Source: Actinomycetes bacterium (GTDB taxonomy: Bacteria; Actinomycetota; Acidimicrobiia; Acidimicrobiales; Acidimicrobiaceae). Taken from it: a stretch of DNA of 64,000 bases. Position 1 is the first letter of the stretch. The number at the start of each line of letters is the position of its first letter. Positions 8,388 through 16,861 of the stretch are shown here, piece after piece. The stretch is taken from positions 20,013-84,012 of the forward strand of contig JAJZBG010000008.1 of assembly GCA_021799035.1 (NCBI GenBank). Direction: 5' to 3'. The notes below the pieces were generated by a model. It made no database searches. It worked only from the letters and a program-made list of their open reading frames with translations, and was not told where the DNA came from. The position numbers and the translations under genes were made by a program.

Positions 8388-9044
8388 GTGGAAAGCGTCT
8401 TTGGTTCAAATAACACCGGGGTTCTGGAAGTAAGCGATAGGGCCCTATCTGAAATTCTTGAAATTCGATCTCAGGAACCCGACCCAGACAAGCTGGCACT
8501 TTGGATCGAGATATCCGGAGTCAATGGTAACAGCTACTCTTACGACGTTTACTTTCAAGATAGAAGCGATGCCGGAGGAGATGACGCCATTATTGAGCTG
8601 GGTGGGATAGCTGTGGTTGTTCCGTCGAGCAGTGTCGCCTCGATATCCGGGTCGAAGCTTGACCTCGGCGGTGATGACGGGTCTGGCGGCTTGATGATCG
8701 TCAATCCTAACTCCCCGCCCAGCCTAGATTCGGGGCTCCCTGAGGAGCTGATGGATGCCGACCTGAGCGGTCCGCTGGCGCAAGAGATAATTCGCGTGCT
8801 TCAGGATGAGATCAATCCGGCAATCGCATCTCATGGAGGAAGGGCGGATCTCGTGGCAGTTGCAGATTCGACCGCATACCTTCGTCTCTCAGGTGGATGC
8901 CAAGGGTGCGGAATGGCGTCTGTGACTCTGTCGCAAGGGATTGAAGTGGCAATAAAGGAGGCCGTGCCTGCGATTACGTCTGTCAAAGACGTCACTGACC
9001 ACATGAACGGCGCCAATCCCTATTACGGGGCATCGAAGAAGTAA
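8388..9044 (+). CDS. NifU/NfuA-like Fe-S cluster protein
   Basis: This 218-residue protein has a C-terminal NifU domain (about 125-205) with the cluster-ligating CxxC in SGGCQGCGMASVTLSQG. The N-terminal part (about 10-115) resembles a degenerate A-type (IscA/HesB-like) carrier without the Cys ligands, so the layout is NfuA-like. It would carry and deliver Fe-S clusters in the cytoplasm. The start is GTG at 8388, with GGAG 5 nt upstream. It is divergent from the ATP-grasp/radical SAM operon. Since the radical SAM enzyme needs a 4Fe-4S cluster, a functional link is possible but not shown. Confidence 0.82.
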   Translation: MESVFGSNNTGVLEVSDRALSEILEIRSQEPDPDKLALWIEISGVNGNSYSYDVYFQDRSDAGGDDAIIELGGIAVVVPSSSVASISGSKLDLGGDDGSGGLMIVNPNSPPSLDSGLPEELMDADLSGPLAQEIIRVLQDEINPAIASHGGRADLVAVADSTAYLRLSGGCQGCGMASVTLSQGIEVAIKEAVPAITSVKDVTDHMNGANPYYGASKK

Positions 9045-9101
9045 ATGCAATGATTCGGCGGCAACTCTTGGCCGATACCTGATGTGCCGCCGATGAATCC
9101 C

Positions 9102-9659
9102 CTAGGCCTTGATGAGCTGGATCTCCAGTGAGATCTGAATCTTGTCGCTGACAAGAACACCGCTTCCCTCGAGCGGAACATTCCACTCCATGCCGAAATC
9201 CTTGCGAGAGATTTCACCTGTTGCCGAGTATCCCGAACGAGTATTTCCCCACGGGTCTTTTGAAACGCCGTTGAATTCCAGGTCAAGCGTGACGCTTCGC
9301 GTGGCGTCTCGTATGGTCAGATTGCCAGTGAGCGCATAGTGGTCTCCAGCGGGTGTTACAGAGGTGGACGTGAATGCAATCTTTGGAAACTTCTCGACGT
9401 CGAAAAAGTCGGCTGACTTGAGGTGGTTGTCGCGCTCTGTCTCACCGGTAGAGACCGATGCCACGTCTATTTCTGCCGATATCTTTGATTGTGACAAGTC
9501 ATCCGCAATTTCCACGGAAGCCGAGTAGCTCGAGAATGAGCCACGAACCTTGGTGACGACAAGGTGCCGAGCAGTAAATTCGACTGCGGAGTGTGCGGGA
9601 TCGAGGTTCCATATGCCTGGCTCAATCGAGAGATCTGACGCTTTTGTTGGTGAAGCCAT
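9102..9659 (-). CDS. YceI family lipid-binding-like protein
   Basis: This 185-residue protein is a YceI-family lipocalin-like beta-barrel. Visible hallmarks are GIWNLDPAHSAVEFTARHL at the start, VRGSF, the DVASVSTGETERDNHLKSADFFDVEKFPKIAFTS region, and GEISRKDFGMEWN near the end. Family members bind isoprenoid-type lipids; no signal peptide is visible, so it is probably cytoplasmic. ATG at 9659 is chosen because GGAGG lies 5 nt upstream; an ATG 12 nt further up overlaps that site. It is divergent from a MarR gene, which may regulate it. Confidence 0.88.
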   Translation of the reverse strand: MASPTKASDLSIEPGIWNLDPAHSAVEFTARHLVVTKVRGSFSSYSASVEIADDLSQSKISAEIDVASVSTGETERDNHLKSADFFDVEKFPKIAFTSTSVTPAGDHYALTGNLTIRDATRSVTLDLEFNGVSKDPWGNTRSGYSATGEISRKDFGMEWNVPLEGSGVLVSDKIQISLEIQLIKA

Positions 9660-9718
9660 CTTGTCCTCCATTATCTTGTATATTTAGAAACTTCGATGGA
9701 TAAGCATATACGAGATAG

Positions 9719-9730
9719 TTGCACATGCAA
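9719..9730. promoter_or_regulatory. Palindrome at the marR start, possible MarR operator
   Basis: TTGCA-CA-TGCAA is a perfect 5-bp inverted repeat with a 2-nt centre in the yceI-marR divergent region, overlapping the marR start codon. MarR-family regulators often bind such short palindromes in their own divergent promoter. On the minus strand its TTGCAT could also be a -35 for yceI. Confidence 0.35.
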
Positions 9731-10207
9731 TCAAATTTAGCAGACAAATCTTCTGGATCTGGTGTCCATTGGCTCGATGACGTCGAGATGCGAGCCTGGA
9801 GGGGCTTGCTCTCAGTTCATTCTCAGCTTTACAGCAAGCTGGATGAGGAACTGATTAGGGCTCACGGAATAACCTTTGCTGAGTACGAGGTCCTGGTTCA
9901 TACATCGGAAGGCCTTGGTGGTTCTGTGAGAATGTCTACGCTTGCCGAAGCTGCCTTGGTATCAAGGTCAGGGCTGACCAGGCGTGTCCAGCACCTTGTT
10001 GCGGTCGGTCTTTTGGAACGGAGAAAGTGCAAGGAGGATAAGCGGGGCACCTTCGCGGTGCTCACTCCTCTTGGCTGGGAGAAGCTGCGGGCTGCAGCTT
10101 CTACTCATCTCAAAGGGGTTCGCGAGCATATGATCTCGAAGCTTTCCCGAGCCGAGCTTGAAGCGCTCGCTGCGGCTTTTGAAAAAGTCACCGCTTCCGA
10201 CGCCTAA
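9725..10207 (+). CDS. MarR family transcriptional regulator
   Basis: This 160-residue protein is a winged-helix dimeric DNA-binding regulator. The recognition region STLAEAALVSRSGLTRRVQHLVAVGLLERRKCKEDKRGTFAVLT is typical of MarR: helix-turn-helix, then the DxR wing seen as EDKRG. The start is ATG at 9725; no good Shine-Dalgarno sequence is visible, and a TTG 6 nt upstream is also in frame. The gene is divergent from yceI over about 65 bp with a small palindrome, suggesting auto- and cross-regulation. The ligand is unknown. Confidence 0.88.
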   Translation: MQSNLADKSSGSGVHWLDDVEMRAWRGLLSVHSQLYSKLDEELIRAHGITFAEYEVLVHTSEGLGGSVRMSTLAEAALVSRSGLTRRVQHLVAVGLLERRKCKEDKRGTFAVLTPLGWEKLRAAASTHLKGVREHMISKLSRAELEALAAAFEKVTASDA

Positions 10208-10284
10208 GTTTTTCGCCGAGGCAGCACAAATCGCTGCTTGGTTGACACGCGGTATCATAAGCATCGACGCTTGATTCTGCGGTG

Positions 10285-12117
10285 CTAACCTCCTGGCGGC
10301 AGTGTTGTGGAAGGCGATGGCACTCGAGTCGTTGTTGTGGTGGTGGATGCACTTCCGTTTGCTGCAGTCGTGGTGGTGGAGCTCGAATTGGGAGCAGTCG
10401 TTTTCGTCGACTGTGGAATTGTAGTAGTAGTAGTGGTCGTAGTGGTCGTAGGAGGCGGGACGGGCCGCATCGCGGGAATTGGCGGGTATCTAAAGACTTG
10501 CATCGCGTTTGGCAACGATGGATGCTTGATGCCGGGCAGTCCAGAACCAAATGCGGTAAGAACGTTCTTGGTGATTTGCACGACCGGCGCTATCGGGCAA
10601 TTTCCCATAAAGGTTGGACACGGCGATCCAAGAGCAGCGACCCACAGGTTTGTCCCGGTCGCAAATACCCCTTCCCCTTGCGGAGTGGTGTAATAGCTCA
10701 TGTCTGAGAAGCCAGGTTGATTGCGGCACAATACCGGTGAATTCGCCAGAAGTTGAAGGCTGCTGGGATAGGGGCTGTAGGGATCGAAGCCGTCATACTC
10801 GCTACCCACCAGATTGTGGATTCTCGAGCCAAATTTCAGGCCAGTATTGGCAAATATCCAACTGGAGGGATCTGTGATGACCATGTCATAGCGCACGGGA
10901 TTGCAAGCGTACTGAATCCCAATGAGCGCACTTTCGGGGCGCGGATCGGGTCCTGCAGGCCAGTTGGTCGTTACTTCTGCATTGTTGACCCCGTTCATTG
11001 GATCCAGGCTTGCCACACGGTAGTTCACTTCGATCCGGTCTGGGCCAAGTGAAGTGCTCTCGAATCTGATGCGCCTAAAAATTGCATTGGCGCCTAGGAA
11101 CATGAGATTTGTTCCATTCTGCTGTGCAACGGTAAGTGCGTGCCTCATCTGTGGCGAGTAGTATTCGTCATGTCCGAGCGATATGAGCACCCTGTGGTTT
11201 GAGATGAGGCTTGGGCGCTTCTGCAAATCTACGTCTGTTATGTAGGTGACGTTCAGACCCATCTTTTCGACCAGAGCCACCAGCGGGAGCTCATTTCCGT
11301 AGAAGTCGGCCGCTCCTTGTCCGAAGTAGTAGTCGTACGGCCGATCAAAGGAGACTTTCGTTGCGCGGTCAGAGTATCCGTTTGGACCGCTGTAGAGGTC
11401 GTAACCGCCGTAGAGGTTGTACGCTTCCCAGGTTGTGACAGCGTTTACGACCACAACAGCGGCGTTCGACTGGTCATTTCTTACTGTGATCGGAACCCAT
11501 TTCTGAGCCCCGTTGTTGCCCACCAGCTTCAGCAGGTAATCACCCGGAAACCAGCTCGAATTGGTTTTAATGGTGAGTGATGGCTTCCAGTTGCATTCAA
11601 CGGTATTGCTAGGCTTCAAAATTGGACATGCGGGCTGTTGGAAGCCTGTCAGAGTTGGTGAGGTCCAAATCAACCTTCCTAACAGTCCTTGGTAGTATCC
11701 CATGCGAAACGCCTCAACGACATAGCTCTTCGAGGTGGTGGAGACGAATAGAGTGAAACTGTTGCCTTGGTTCACACTCACTTTGGAGGCATAGCCCTCT
11801 ATGTTTGTCGGCGTTTGGTTGCCCGTGATCCTCCATGCGCTCGTTCCAGGTTTAGCATTCTCTGCTTTCACTGCGGCAGAGTAGAGGGAGCCAGGAGTGC
11901 CCTTGAACAAAGTTGTAGAAGTCGTGGAGGCGGAGCCACCTGCTGAGGTTGTAGTTGTTGGTGGCAAAGACTCAGCTTTGGCTTTGGCCCCAGTTGGAAG
12001 CACGGCGGCTACAACTAACCCTATGATCAGCAAAACTGCAACAACCGAGATTGTCGCAGTGGTGCCTTTCCGGCCGAAATGAAATCGCGAAAACAAATTG
12101 AACTTGGCAAAACTCAC
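10285..12117 (-). CDS. Membrane-anchored surface protein with N,N-dimethylformamidase beta-subunit-like domain and Thr-rich tails
   Basis: This is a 610-residue protein. A short basic N-terminus is followed by one hydrophobic segment (about 20-42), a Ser/Thr-rich linker (about 52-70), a large globular domain (about 85-530), and a Thr-rich C-terminus with a run of ten Thr. The globular part (AEAFRMGYYQG-like start, TTWEAYNLYGGYDLY, SLGHDEYYSPQMR, LMFLGANAIFRRIR) resembles the C-terminal domain of the N,N-dimethylformamidase large subunit, common in actinobacterial exported proteins of unknown function. Enzymatic activity is not established. The GTG start has a TAGAGT box 6 nt upstream and no Shine-Dalgarno sequence. 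The tail is encoded by trinucleotide-like repeats at about 10420-10450. Confidence 0.8.
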   Translation of the reverse strand: MSFAKFNLFSRFHFGRKGTTATISVVAVLLIIGLVVAAVLPTGAKAKAESLPPTTTTSAGGSASTTSTTLFKGTPGSLYSAAVKAENAKPGTSAWRITGNQTPTNIEGYASKVSVNQGNSFTLFVSTTSKSYVVEAFRMGYYQGLLGRLIWTSPTLTGFQQPACPILKPSNTVECNWKPSLTIKTNSSWFPGDYLLKLVGNNGAQKWVPITVRNDQSNAAVVVVNAVTTWEAYNLYGGYDLYSGPNGYSDRATKVSFDRPYDYYFGQGAADFYGNELPLVALVEKMGLNVTYITDVDLQKRPSLISNHRVLISLGHDEYYSPQMRHALTVAQQNGTNLMFLGANAIFRRIRFESTSLGPDRIEVNYRVASLDPMNGVNNAEVTTNWPAGPDPRPESALIGIQYACNPVRYDMVITDPSSWIFANTGLKFGSRIHNLVGSEYDGFDPYSPYPSSLQLLANSPVLCRNQPGFSDMSYYTTPQGEGVFATGTNLWVAALGSPCPTFMGNCPIAPVVQITKNVLTAFGSGLPGIKHPSLPNAMQVFRYPPIPAMRPVPPPTTTTTTTTTTIPQSTKTTAPNSSSTTTTAANGSASTTTTTTRVPSPSTTLPPGG

Positions 12118-12123
12118 GCAATT

Positions 12124-12129
12124 ACTCTA
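12124..12129 (-). promoter_or_regulatory. -10-like TAGAGT for a leaderless transcript of the DMFase-like gene
   Basis: TAGAGT on the minus strand is followed by 6 nt and the GTG start at 12117. No Shine-Dalgarno sequence is present, so a leaderless mRNA is inferred. Confidence 0.4.
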
Positions 12130-12342
12130 GATGATTGCGCCGGTCGCGTACTTGTCGAAGGGGTGAATCTCTCTGCTTCTTTCTCGACTGAAGCAGAATA
12201 TTCAAGACAAGCCGATCGTAAAACGCTGAGGTCTTTGTGATTGATTGTAACTTTGTTGTCTGCTAATAGCGTGGTAGTGACATATGGTCAGATTCGGGGT
12301 TTGTGCTGAAGAGTTCGGTTCGACTATGCCGAAGGATTAGTG

Positions 12343-12834
12343 ATGATCGTCTTAGTTGGTTTCATGGGAGCCGGCAAGAGCACCGTTGGCTTCTTATTGG
12401 CCGAAAAGCTCAGTATGCCGTTCATCGACATCGACATGGTGATCGAACGGAAAGAGAACCGTTCGATCAGCCAGATTTTCGAAGAGAACGGAGAAGAGGA
12501 CTTCAGAAGAATCGAACATGAGACTATTGTGAGAATCCTTGAAGGTGGCGAAGCTGTAGTAGCTCTCGGGGGAGGAGCTGTAGAACATGCTGGCACCAGG
12601 GAGGCCCTCGAATCTGCGTTCGTCATATACCTCGAGGTTGACTACGATCAGGTTACGCGTCGGATTGGTCACGATGCAAACAGGCCTATGCTTGCACGGC
12701 CGAATATCGGCGCTATATTCACGAGACGCCTTCCGCTCTATCGCCAGGTCTCAAACATGACTATCCGTACCGATGGCAAACAACCTGGGCAGATCGTGAC
12801 GGAGATCATTTCTAAGATGACCACCCCTCCTTGA
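12343..12834 (+). CDS. aroK: Shikimate kinase
   Basis: This 163-residue enzyme phosphorylates shikimate at O3 with ATP, in aromatic amino acid synthesis. Walker A GFMGAGKST (residues 6-14), the shikimate-binding FIDIDMVIE, FRRIEHETI and the ALGGGAV loop are clear, as is the lid Arg region DANRPML. ATG at 12343 is preferred to the GTG 3 nt earlier because AAGGA at 12332-12336 is then 6 nt away. Codons 33-42 contain a perfect 10-bp inverted repeat at 12441-12468. Dehydroquinase follows after a 418-bp gap. Confidence 0.95.
   Translation: MIVLVGFMGAGKSTVGFLLAEKLSMPFIDIDMVIERKENRSISQIFEENGEEDFRRIEHETIVRILEGGEAVVALGGGAVEHAGTREALESAFVIYLEVDYDQVTRRIGHDANRPMLARPNIGAIFTRRLPLYRQVSNMTIRTDGKQPGQIVTEIISKMTTPP
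12441..12468. repeat. Perfect 10-bp inverted repeat inside aroK
   Basis: GATCGAACGG (12441-12450) and CCGTTCGATC (12459-12468) flank an 8-nt loop. It lies wholly inside the aroK reading frame, so it would fold as a stable mRNA hairpin. Any role in regulation or mRNA stability is unknown. Confidence 0.6.
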
Positions 12835-13252
12835 TGCTCATTTTGAAGATTGGTCGGCGGTATGACCTCCGGTGACATGGGTTTTCTTGAAAAAAATCTC
12901 AGAAATTTTCGATTCCAAATGAGGACCGAGCTGGTTGCCCAGTTTGTGAAAATGATAGGTGTTTAAGTGTGCATCTCTCTGTGAACGGAAGGGCAGTTGC
13001 TTCAGCTGCTGATAGGCGGATTGGATACGATCATCGGAGCATTTCCTTCGAGTATGATCGGAGATACTTACCACGGACGTTGTTGTGCAGCTGTGTGACG
13101 AACTGTATTTTGGCCGAGTTGCTTGGGGCCTGATGGAGTCTTGCATCCAGACTCTGTCATGCAATATGACTGCGCGGGAGGGCCTCTCTTGGACGGGACG
13201 CGTTTTTCGCAGAGTTCAATGAGAGCCGGCATCTCGGGGAGAGGAGAAGAGT
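12835..13252. other. Gene-poor gap between aroK and aroQ
   Basis: No confident gene is seen in these 418 bp. There is a 34-codon ORF from ATG 12862 to TAA 12966 whose composition looks protein-like but which has no good ribosome-binding site. A ~50-codon frame from GTG at about 12981 follows. Imperfect direct repeats ending in ATCGGAG and GATCGGAG lie around 13030-13066, and a GAGTCT/AGACTC inverted repeat around 13136-13154. It may hold a promoter for aroQ or remnants of a lost gene. Confidence 0.4.
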
Positions 13253-13732
13253 TTGCCAAGTGGAAGTGTTGCATCTGAAGAAATCTCGACGTCGGTACTG
13301 CTTCTTAATGGTCCAAATCTGAATCTTCTTGGAGCCAGAGATCCCAAAGTATACGGTTCCGCAACTCTAAAAGAGGTTGAGAGTCGCGTCACGGAACTCG
13401 GTGTGGAGCTCGGGGTGGATGTAAGGTGCGCTCAGTCAAACAGTGAAGGTGAGATAATCGATCTTTTACATGAGGCTCGTCACGGGATGGGGGTTATTAT
13501 CAATCCAGGAGCTTACGGTCATTACAGCTATGCAATCCGTGATGCGGTGGAGGCATTGGAAATCCCAGTCGTCGAGGTTCACATCTCAAATATCCACGCG
13601 CGTGAGGAGTTCAGGCATGTGTCAGTGATATCCCCGGTGGTGAACGGATTTGTCTCCGGTTTCGGTGTGCTTGGATACGAACTTGCCTTGAGGGCTCTAG
13701 TTCAGCATTCGAAAGACGTTCTTCGACCATAG
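13253..13732 (+). CDS. aroQ: Type II 3-dehydroquinate dehydratase
   Basis: This 159-residue enzyme dehydrates 3-dehydroquinate to 3-dehydroshikimate. The type II family is marked by LLLNGPNLNLLGARDPKVYG with its catalytic loop and Tyr, SNSEGEIIDLLHEA, NPGAYGHYSYAIRDAV, and VHISNIHAREEFRHVSVISPV with the active-site His and Arg. The start is TTG at 13253, 6 nt after GAGGAG; this gives about 12 extra N-terminal residues compared with short members. panE follows after 14 bp. Confidence 0.95.
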   Translation: MPSGSVASEEISTSVLLLNGPNLNLLGARDPKVYGSATLKEVESRVTELGVELGVDVRCAQSNSEGEIIDLLHEARHGMGVIINPGAYGHYSYAIRDAVEALEIPVVEVHISNIHAREEFRHVSVISPVVNGFVSGFGVLGYELALRALVQHSKDVLRP

Positions 13733-13746
13733 GTGAAATGCACGGC

Positions 13747-14676
13747 ATGAAAGTTGGCATCGTAGGAGCGGGCTCTCTTGGCAGTGTATTTGCCGGAGTA
13801 CTTGCACAAGCCGGAGCAAGTGTGCATTTGATCAGCCGGCACCTAGATTACATTCGCGAGGTCAATCACAGCGGCCTCCGGCTCGTCGAGGATACCGGAA
13901 TCCGCGTTACACATCCGCAGGCAACTGACCGGCCCGATGCGGTGGGCTTTGTGGATCTGTTGTTGGTCATGGTCAAGTCATACGACACACGAGAAGCCAT
14001 GGGATTTGCTTCGTCGTTAGTGGGCCCTGGGACGATCATTCTTTCACTGCAAAATGGCTTGGGGAATGAGGAAATTATTGCGGAGATGTTCGGTTGGGAT
14101 CGCATTATCTATGGCAGGACGTTTGTCGGAGGCGATTCGGTTGATAATGCCAAGATTGTTGCTGGCATTAGGGGCAAGCCCACAATCATTGGCGAGCTGA
14201 ATGGCCAACTTTCGGAGCGAGTGATGGGGATTGCGGAGCTATTCAATGGAGCTGGACTTCTCACTGACGTGAGCGACAATGTACTCGGGGTTGTGTGGAA
14301 CAAGCTGCTGGTAAACGTATCAACGGGAGCCCTGGCTGGCATTACCGGCCTGAGCTACGGATATCTTTACCAGGTTCCGGATCTGCTTTCCGTTGCAGTG
14401 GCCGCTGTCAATGAGGGGATTGCTGTCGCAAAGGCAAAAGGAGTTGAACTTCCTAACGAGGATGCTGAAGAGATATGGTTGAGCGCAGGCAGGGGACAAC
14501 CGGCGTCATTTCGAACATCGATTCTACAAAGCCTTGATCGAAAGTCTAAGACCGAGATTGACTATATCAACGGAGCAGTAGTCAGGCTTGGCGCGGAAGA
14601 GGGGATTCGAACCCCTGTCAATCAGGCCCTCGTAGCTTGCGTGAAAGCACTGGAGTTCAGATCTTCGGTCGAGTAG
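13747..14676 (+). CDS. panE: 2-dehydropantoate 2-reductase (ketopantoate reductase)
   Basis: This 309-residue NADPH-dependent enzyme reduces ketopantoate to pantoate for coenzyme A synthesis. The Rossmann motif VGIVGAGSLGSVFAG at the N-terminus, SLQNGLGNEE, and WNKLLVNVSTGALAGITG with the catalytic Lys identify the ApbA/PanE family. A second ATG at 13747 is chosen over 13738 because AGGTGA at 13731-13736 is then 10 nt away rather than 1. Some family members act on other 2-keto acids, so pantothenate function is likely but not certain. It sits 14 bp after aroQ. Confidence 0.85.
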   Translation: MKVGIVGAGSLGSVFAGVLAQAGASVHLISRHLDYIREVNHSGLRLVEDTGIRVTHPQATDRPDAVGFVDLLLVMVKSYDTREAMGFASSLVGPGTIILSLQNGLGNEEIIAEMFGWDRIIYGRTFVGGDSVDNAKIVAGIRGKPTIIGELNGQLSERVMGIAELFNGAGLLTDVSDNVLGVVWNKLLVNVSTGALAGITGLSYGYLYQVPDLLSVAVAAVNEGIAVAKAKGVELPNEDAEEIWLSAGRGQPASFRTSILQSLDRKSKTEIDYINGAVVRLGAEEGIRTPVNQALVACVKALEFRSSVE

Positions 14677-14878
14677 ATCCGCTACACGCAAGTTGCAAAG
14701 GTTTCTGGTCCGCCAAGAGCTGTTGAGTTGGCCATTGCTTGGTGGAATTGGGCGGAGCATAATAGATCGGCAGTGTTCCGCAGCTTGCCGGCGGATGGTT
14801 GTCAAAGGTCACTACTCGGAGCGGACCATTTGAAGCAAAAGGCTCCCGAAGAATCTTCACCTCTAACCAGGACGTGTT

Positions 14879-15529
14879 TTGCTAGAGTCTGCGCTGCTTT
14901 CGGTCCTCGATTATGTAGTCGGTTTTACCATCGCATCTAGGTGTGTTTACTACCTAAATAGGTCTGTTCAAATCTGGCCATTTCCTAATTTGGGGACTGT
15001 GCTGCTGGCGAGCATCTGGCTGGTGCTCTCGGTCAGGATTGTGTTTCTAGGACTTGCAACGCATGGATGGGACTCAGGAGTTTCATCTGCGACACAGCTC
15101 ATTATATTCCCGATGCTGGCCGCGATTGATCTAGAGGTTCGGCGTGTTCCGACCGCGCTGGTGAGAGCCGGATCAATCTTGACTTTGGGCGCCGTTGTTG
15201 CCAGCGGAGGGATTTCGTTACTTATTTCGGCCATGGGTGCGTTGCTGCTGTTTGCTGCTCCACTAATTCTTGTGAACATCTTTCAGCCAAACGCCATAGG
15301 TTCAGGCGATATTCGGTTGGGTGTCTACCTTGGACCGCTATTGAGCCTGGGTAGTCCGCCCTTAGCTGTTCCGGTTGCTCTGTGGCTGGCTTGTCTCTTA
15401 ACAATTATCGTCTCTGTTGCTTACCGGATTGTCTTTCGAAGGTCGCTGAAGAGAATTCCGCTGGTTCCTTTCATCCTTTGCGGGGTCGTACTCGTGCAGA
15501 TCATGCCGGTCTGGTCGCACCTTAGCTGA
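14879..15529 (+). CDS. A24-type prepilin peptidase-like membrane protease
   Basis: This 216-residue polytopic membrane protein has about six hydrophobic segments. The two aspartate motifs of A24 peptidases are present: AAIDLEVRRVPTAL (first Asp, D-x6-P type) and GSGDIRLGVYLG (the GxGD motif). Such enzymes cleave the leader of type IV pilins or pseudopilins. The N-terminal zinc/methylase domain of classical PilD is missing, as in many actinobacterial TadV/CpaA-like members. The start is TTG at 14879, with AGGA 6 nt upstream. No pilin genes are next to it; the neighbours are shikimate genes. Confidence 0.82.
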   Translation: MLESALLSVLDYVVGFTIASRCVYYLNRSVQIWPFPNLGTVLLASIWLVLSVRIVFLGLATHGWDSGVSSATQLIIFPMLAAIDLEVRRVPTALVRAGSILTLGAVVASGGISLLISAMGALLLFAAPLILVNIFQPNAIGSGDIRLGVYLGPLLSLGSPPLAVPVALWLACLLTIIVSVAYRIVFRRSLKRIPLVPFILCGVVLVQIMPVWSHLS

Positions 15530-15572
15530 GCGGGATTAGGGGATCCGGCGAGCCCCAACTGTAGAAGTCGAT

Positions 15573-15578
15573 TAGATT
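15573..15578 (+). promoter_or_regulatory. -10-like TAGATT for a leaderless aroC transcript
   Basis: TAGATT is followed by 6 nt and the aroC ATG at 15585, and no Shine-Dalgarno sequence lies upstream. A leaderless aroC mRNA is inferred. Confidence 0.45.
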
Positions 15579-15584
15579 CTTAGC

Positions 15585-16763
15585 ATGCTTAGATTCTTTA
15601 CGGCCGGTGAATCTCACGGCAAAAGCCTCGTTGTTATTGTGGAAGGGCTGCCAGCGGGCTTGGAAATCACCAAGGAAGAGATCCAGGGGGAGTTGGCGAG
15701 GAGACGGCTCGGCTATGGAAGAGGGCCGCGAATGAAATTCGAGCAAGATGAGCTTACGCTCCTTGCCGGAATTCGACACGGTCGGACGCTTGGCTCGCCA
15801 GTGGCGCTTGAGATCGGGAACACGGAGTGGCCCAAGTGGACCAAGGAGATGTCTCCAGATCCTGGCCGCCCGGAGAAAAGACTGAGCCAGCCGAGGCCTG
15901 GCCACGCTGATCTCGTTGGGATGCAGAAGTATGGTTTCGATGATGCGAGGGATGTGCTGGAAAGGGCCTCTGCTCGCGAGACTGTTGCACGCACAGCCGC
16001 AGGGTGTCTCGCCAAGGCTCTACTTGCCAAGCTAGGGGTGTCTGTGCTCTCACATGTGGTTCAGCTTGGTTCGGTATCGGTTGGAAGCGCTCCGAAACCG
16101 GTGCCATCTGATCTGGAGAGGATTGACGAGTCGCCAGTTAGATGCTTTGACCCTTCGTTTGAAGAGGCCATGGTGGAAGAGATAAAGGCGGCTGCCAAGG
16201 TCGGTGACTCCTTGGGCGGTGCTGCAGAGGTTCTGGTATACGGCGCTCCGGTCGGTCTCGGAAGCCATGTCCATTGGGATCGAAAGCTTGACGGAATGAT
16301 CGCTCAGGCACTGATGAGCATCCAGGCAATCAAGGCGGTCTCACTTGGAGAAGGGCACGTCGTTTCCGGTCTTCGGGGTTCAGAGGCTCATGACTCGATT
16401 CGCTGGGATCCTGAGACTCAGACCTATTTGAGGGACACACTCAGAGCTGGTGGACTCGAAGGGGGCATGTCTACTGGCGGTCTCATTTCGGTCACAGCTT
16501 GGATGAAACCGCTTTCAACCCTAAATAGGCCAGTTATCAAGACAGTCGATGTGGTGACCAAAGAGGAGACTGTCTCCTTTAAGGAGCGGACCGATGTTAC
16601 GGCAGTCCCCGCAATGGGCGTGGTGGCAGAAGCCATGGTAGCTTTGGTGCTCGCTAATGAGGCGCAGCGCAAGTTTGGTGGGGATTCTGTCGCAGAGATG
16701 GTGAGGAACCTGGAATCGTTCAATTCTCATATTCACGAAACACCTTCTGCGGCTAAGGGTTGA
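15585..16763 (+). CDS. aroC: Chorismate synthase
   Basis: This 392-residue FMN-dependent enzyme converts EPSP to chorismate, the last shikimate step. The hallmarks are FTAGESHGKSL near the N-terminus, RPGHADLVGMQKYG, the DVLERASARETVARTAAG segment and GGMSTGG. Length and motifs are standard. The ATG at 15585 lacks a Shine-Dalgarno sequence and has TAGATT 6 nt upstream, suggesting a leaderless start. aroB follows, probably in the same transcript. Confidence 0.97.
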   Translation: MLRFFTAGESHGKSLVVIVEGLPAGLEITKEEIQGELARRRLGYGRGPRMKFEQDELTLLAGIRHGRTLGSPVALEIGNTEWPKWTKEMSPDPGRPEKRLSQPRPGHADLVGMQKYGFDDARDVLERASARETVARTAAGCLAKALLAKLGVSVLSHVVQLGSVSVGSAPKPVPSDLERIDESPVRCFDPSFEEAMVEEIKAAAKVGDSLGGAAEVLVYGAPVGLGSHVHWDRKLDGMIAQALMSIQAIKAVSLGEGHVVSGLRGSEAHDSIRWDPETQTYLRDTLRAGGLEGGMSTGGLISVTAWMKPLSTLNRPVIKTVDVVTKEETVSFKERTDVTAVPAMGVVAEAMVALVLANEAQRKFGGDSVAEMVRNLESFNSHIHETPSAAKG

Positions 16764-16861
16764 GTCAATCTCACTAAGACCGATCTAAGTGTGAAGGATG
16801 AATCGTCCCTTATCCAGTGGTGCCAGTTGTCGTAGACCAAGTTGAAAGTGAAAGGTCTCAG

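Noticed and set aside
12838..13164. Minus-strand 108-codon frame between aroK and aroQ
   Set aside because: It has no ribosome-binding site, a composition unlike the neighbouring genes and no recognisable motif.
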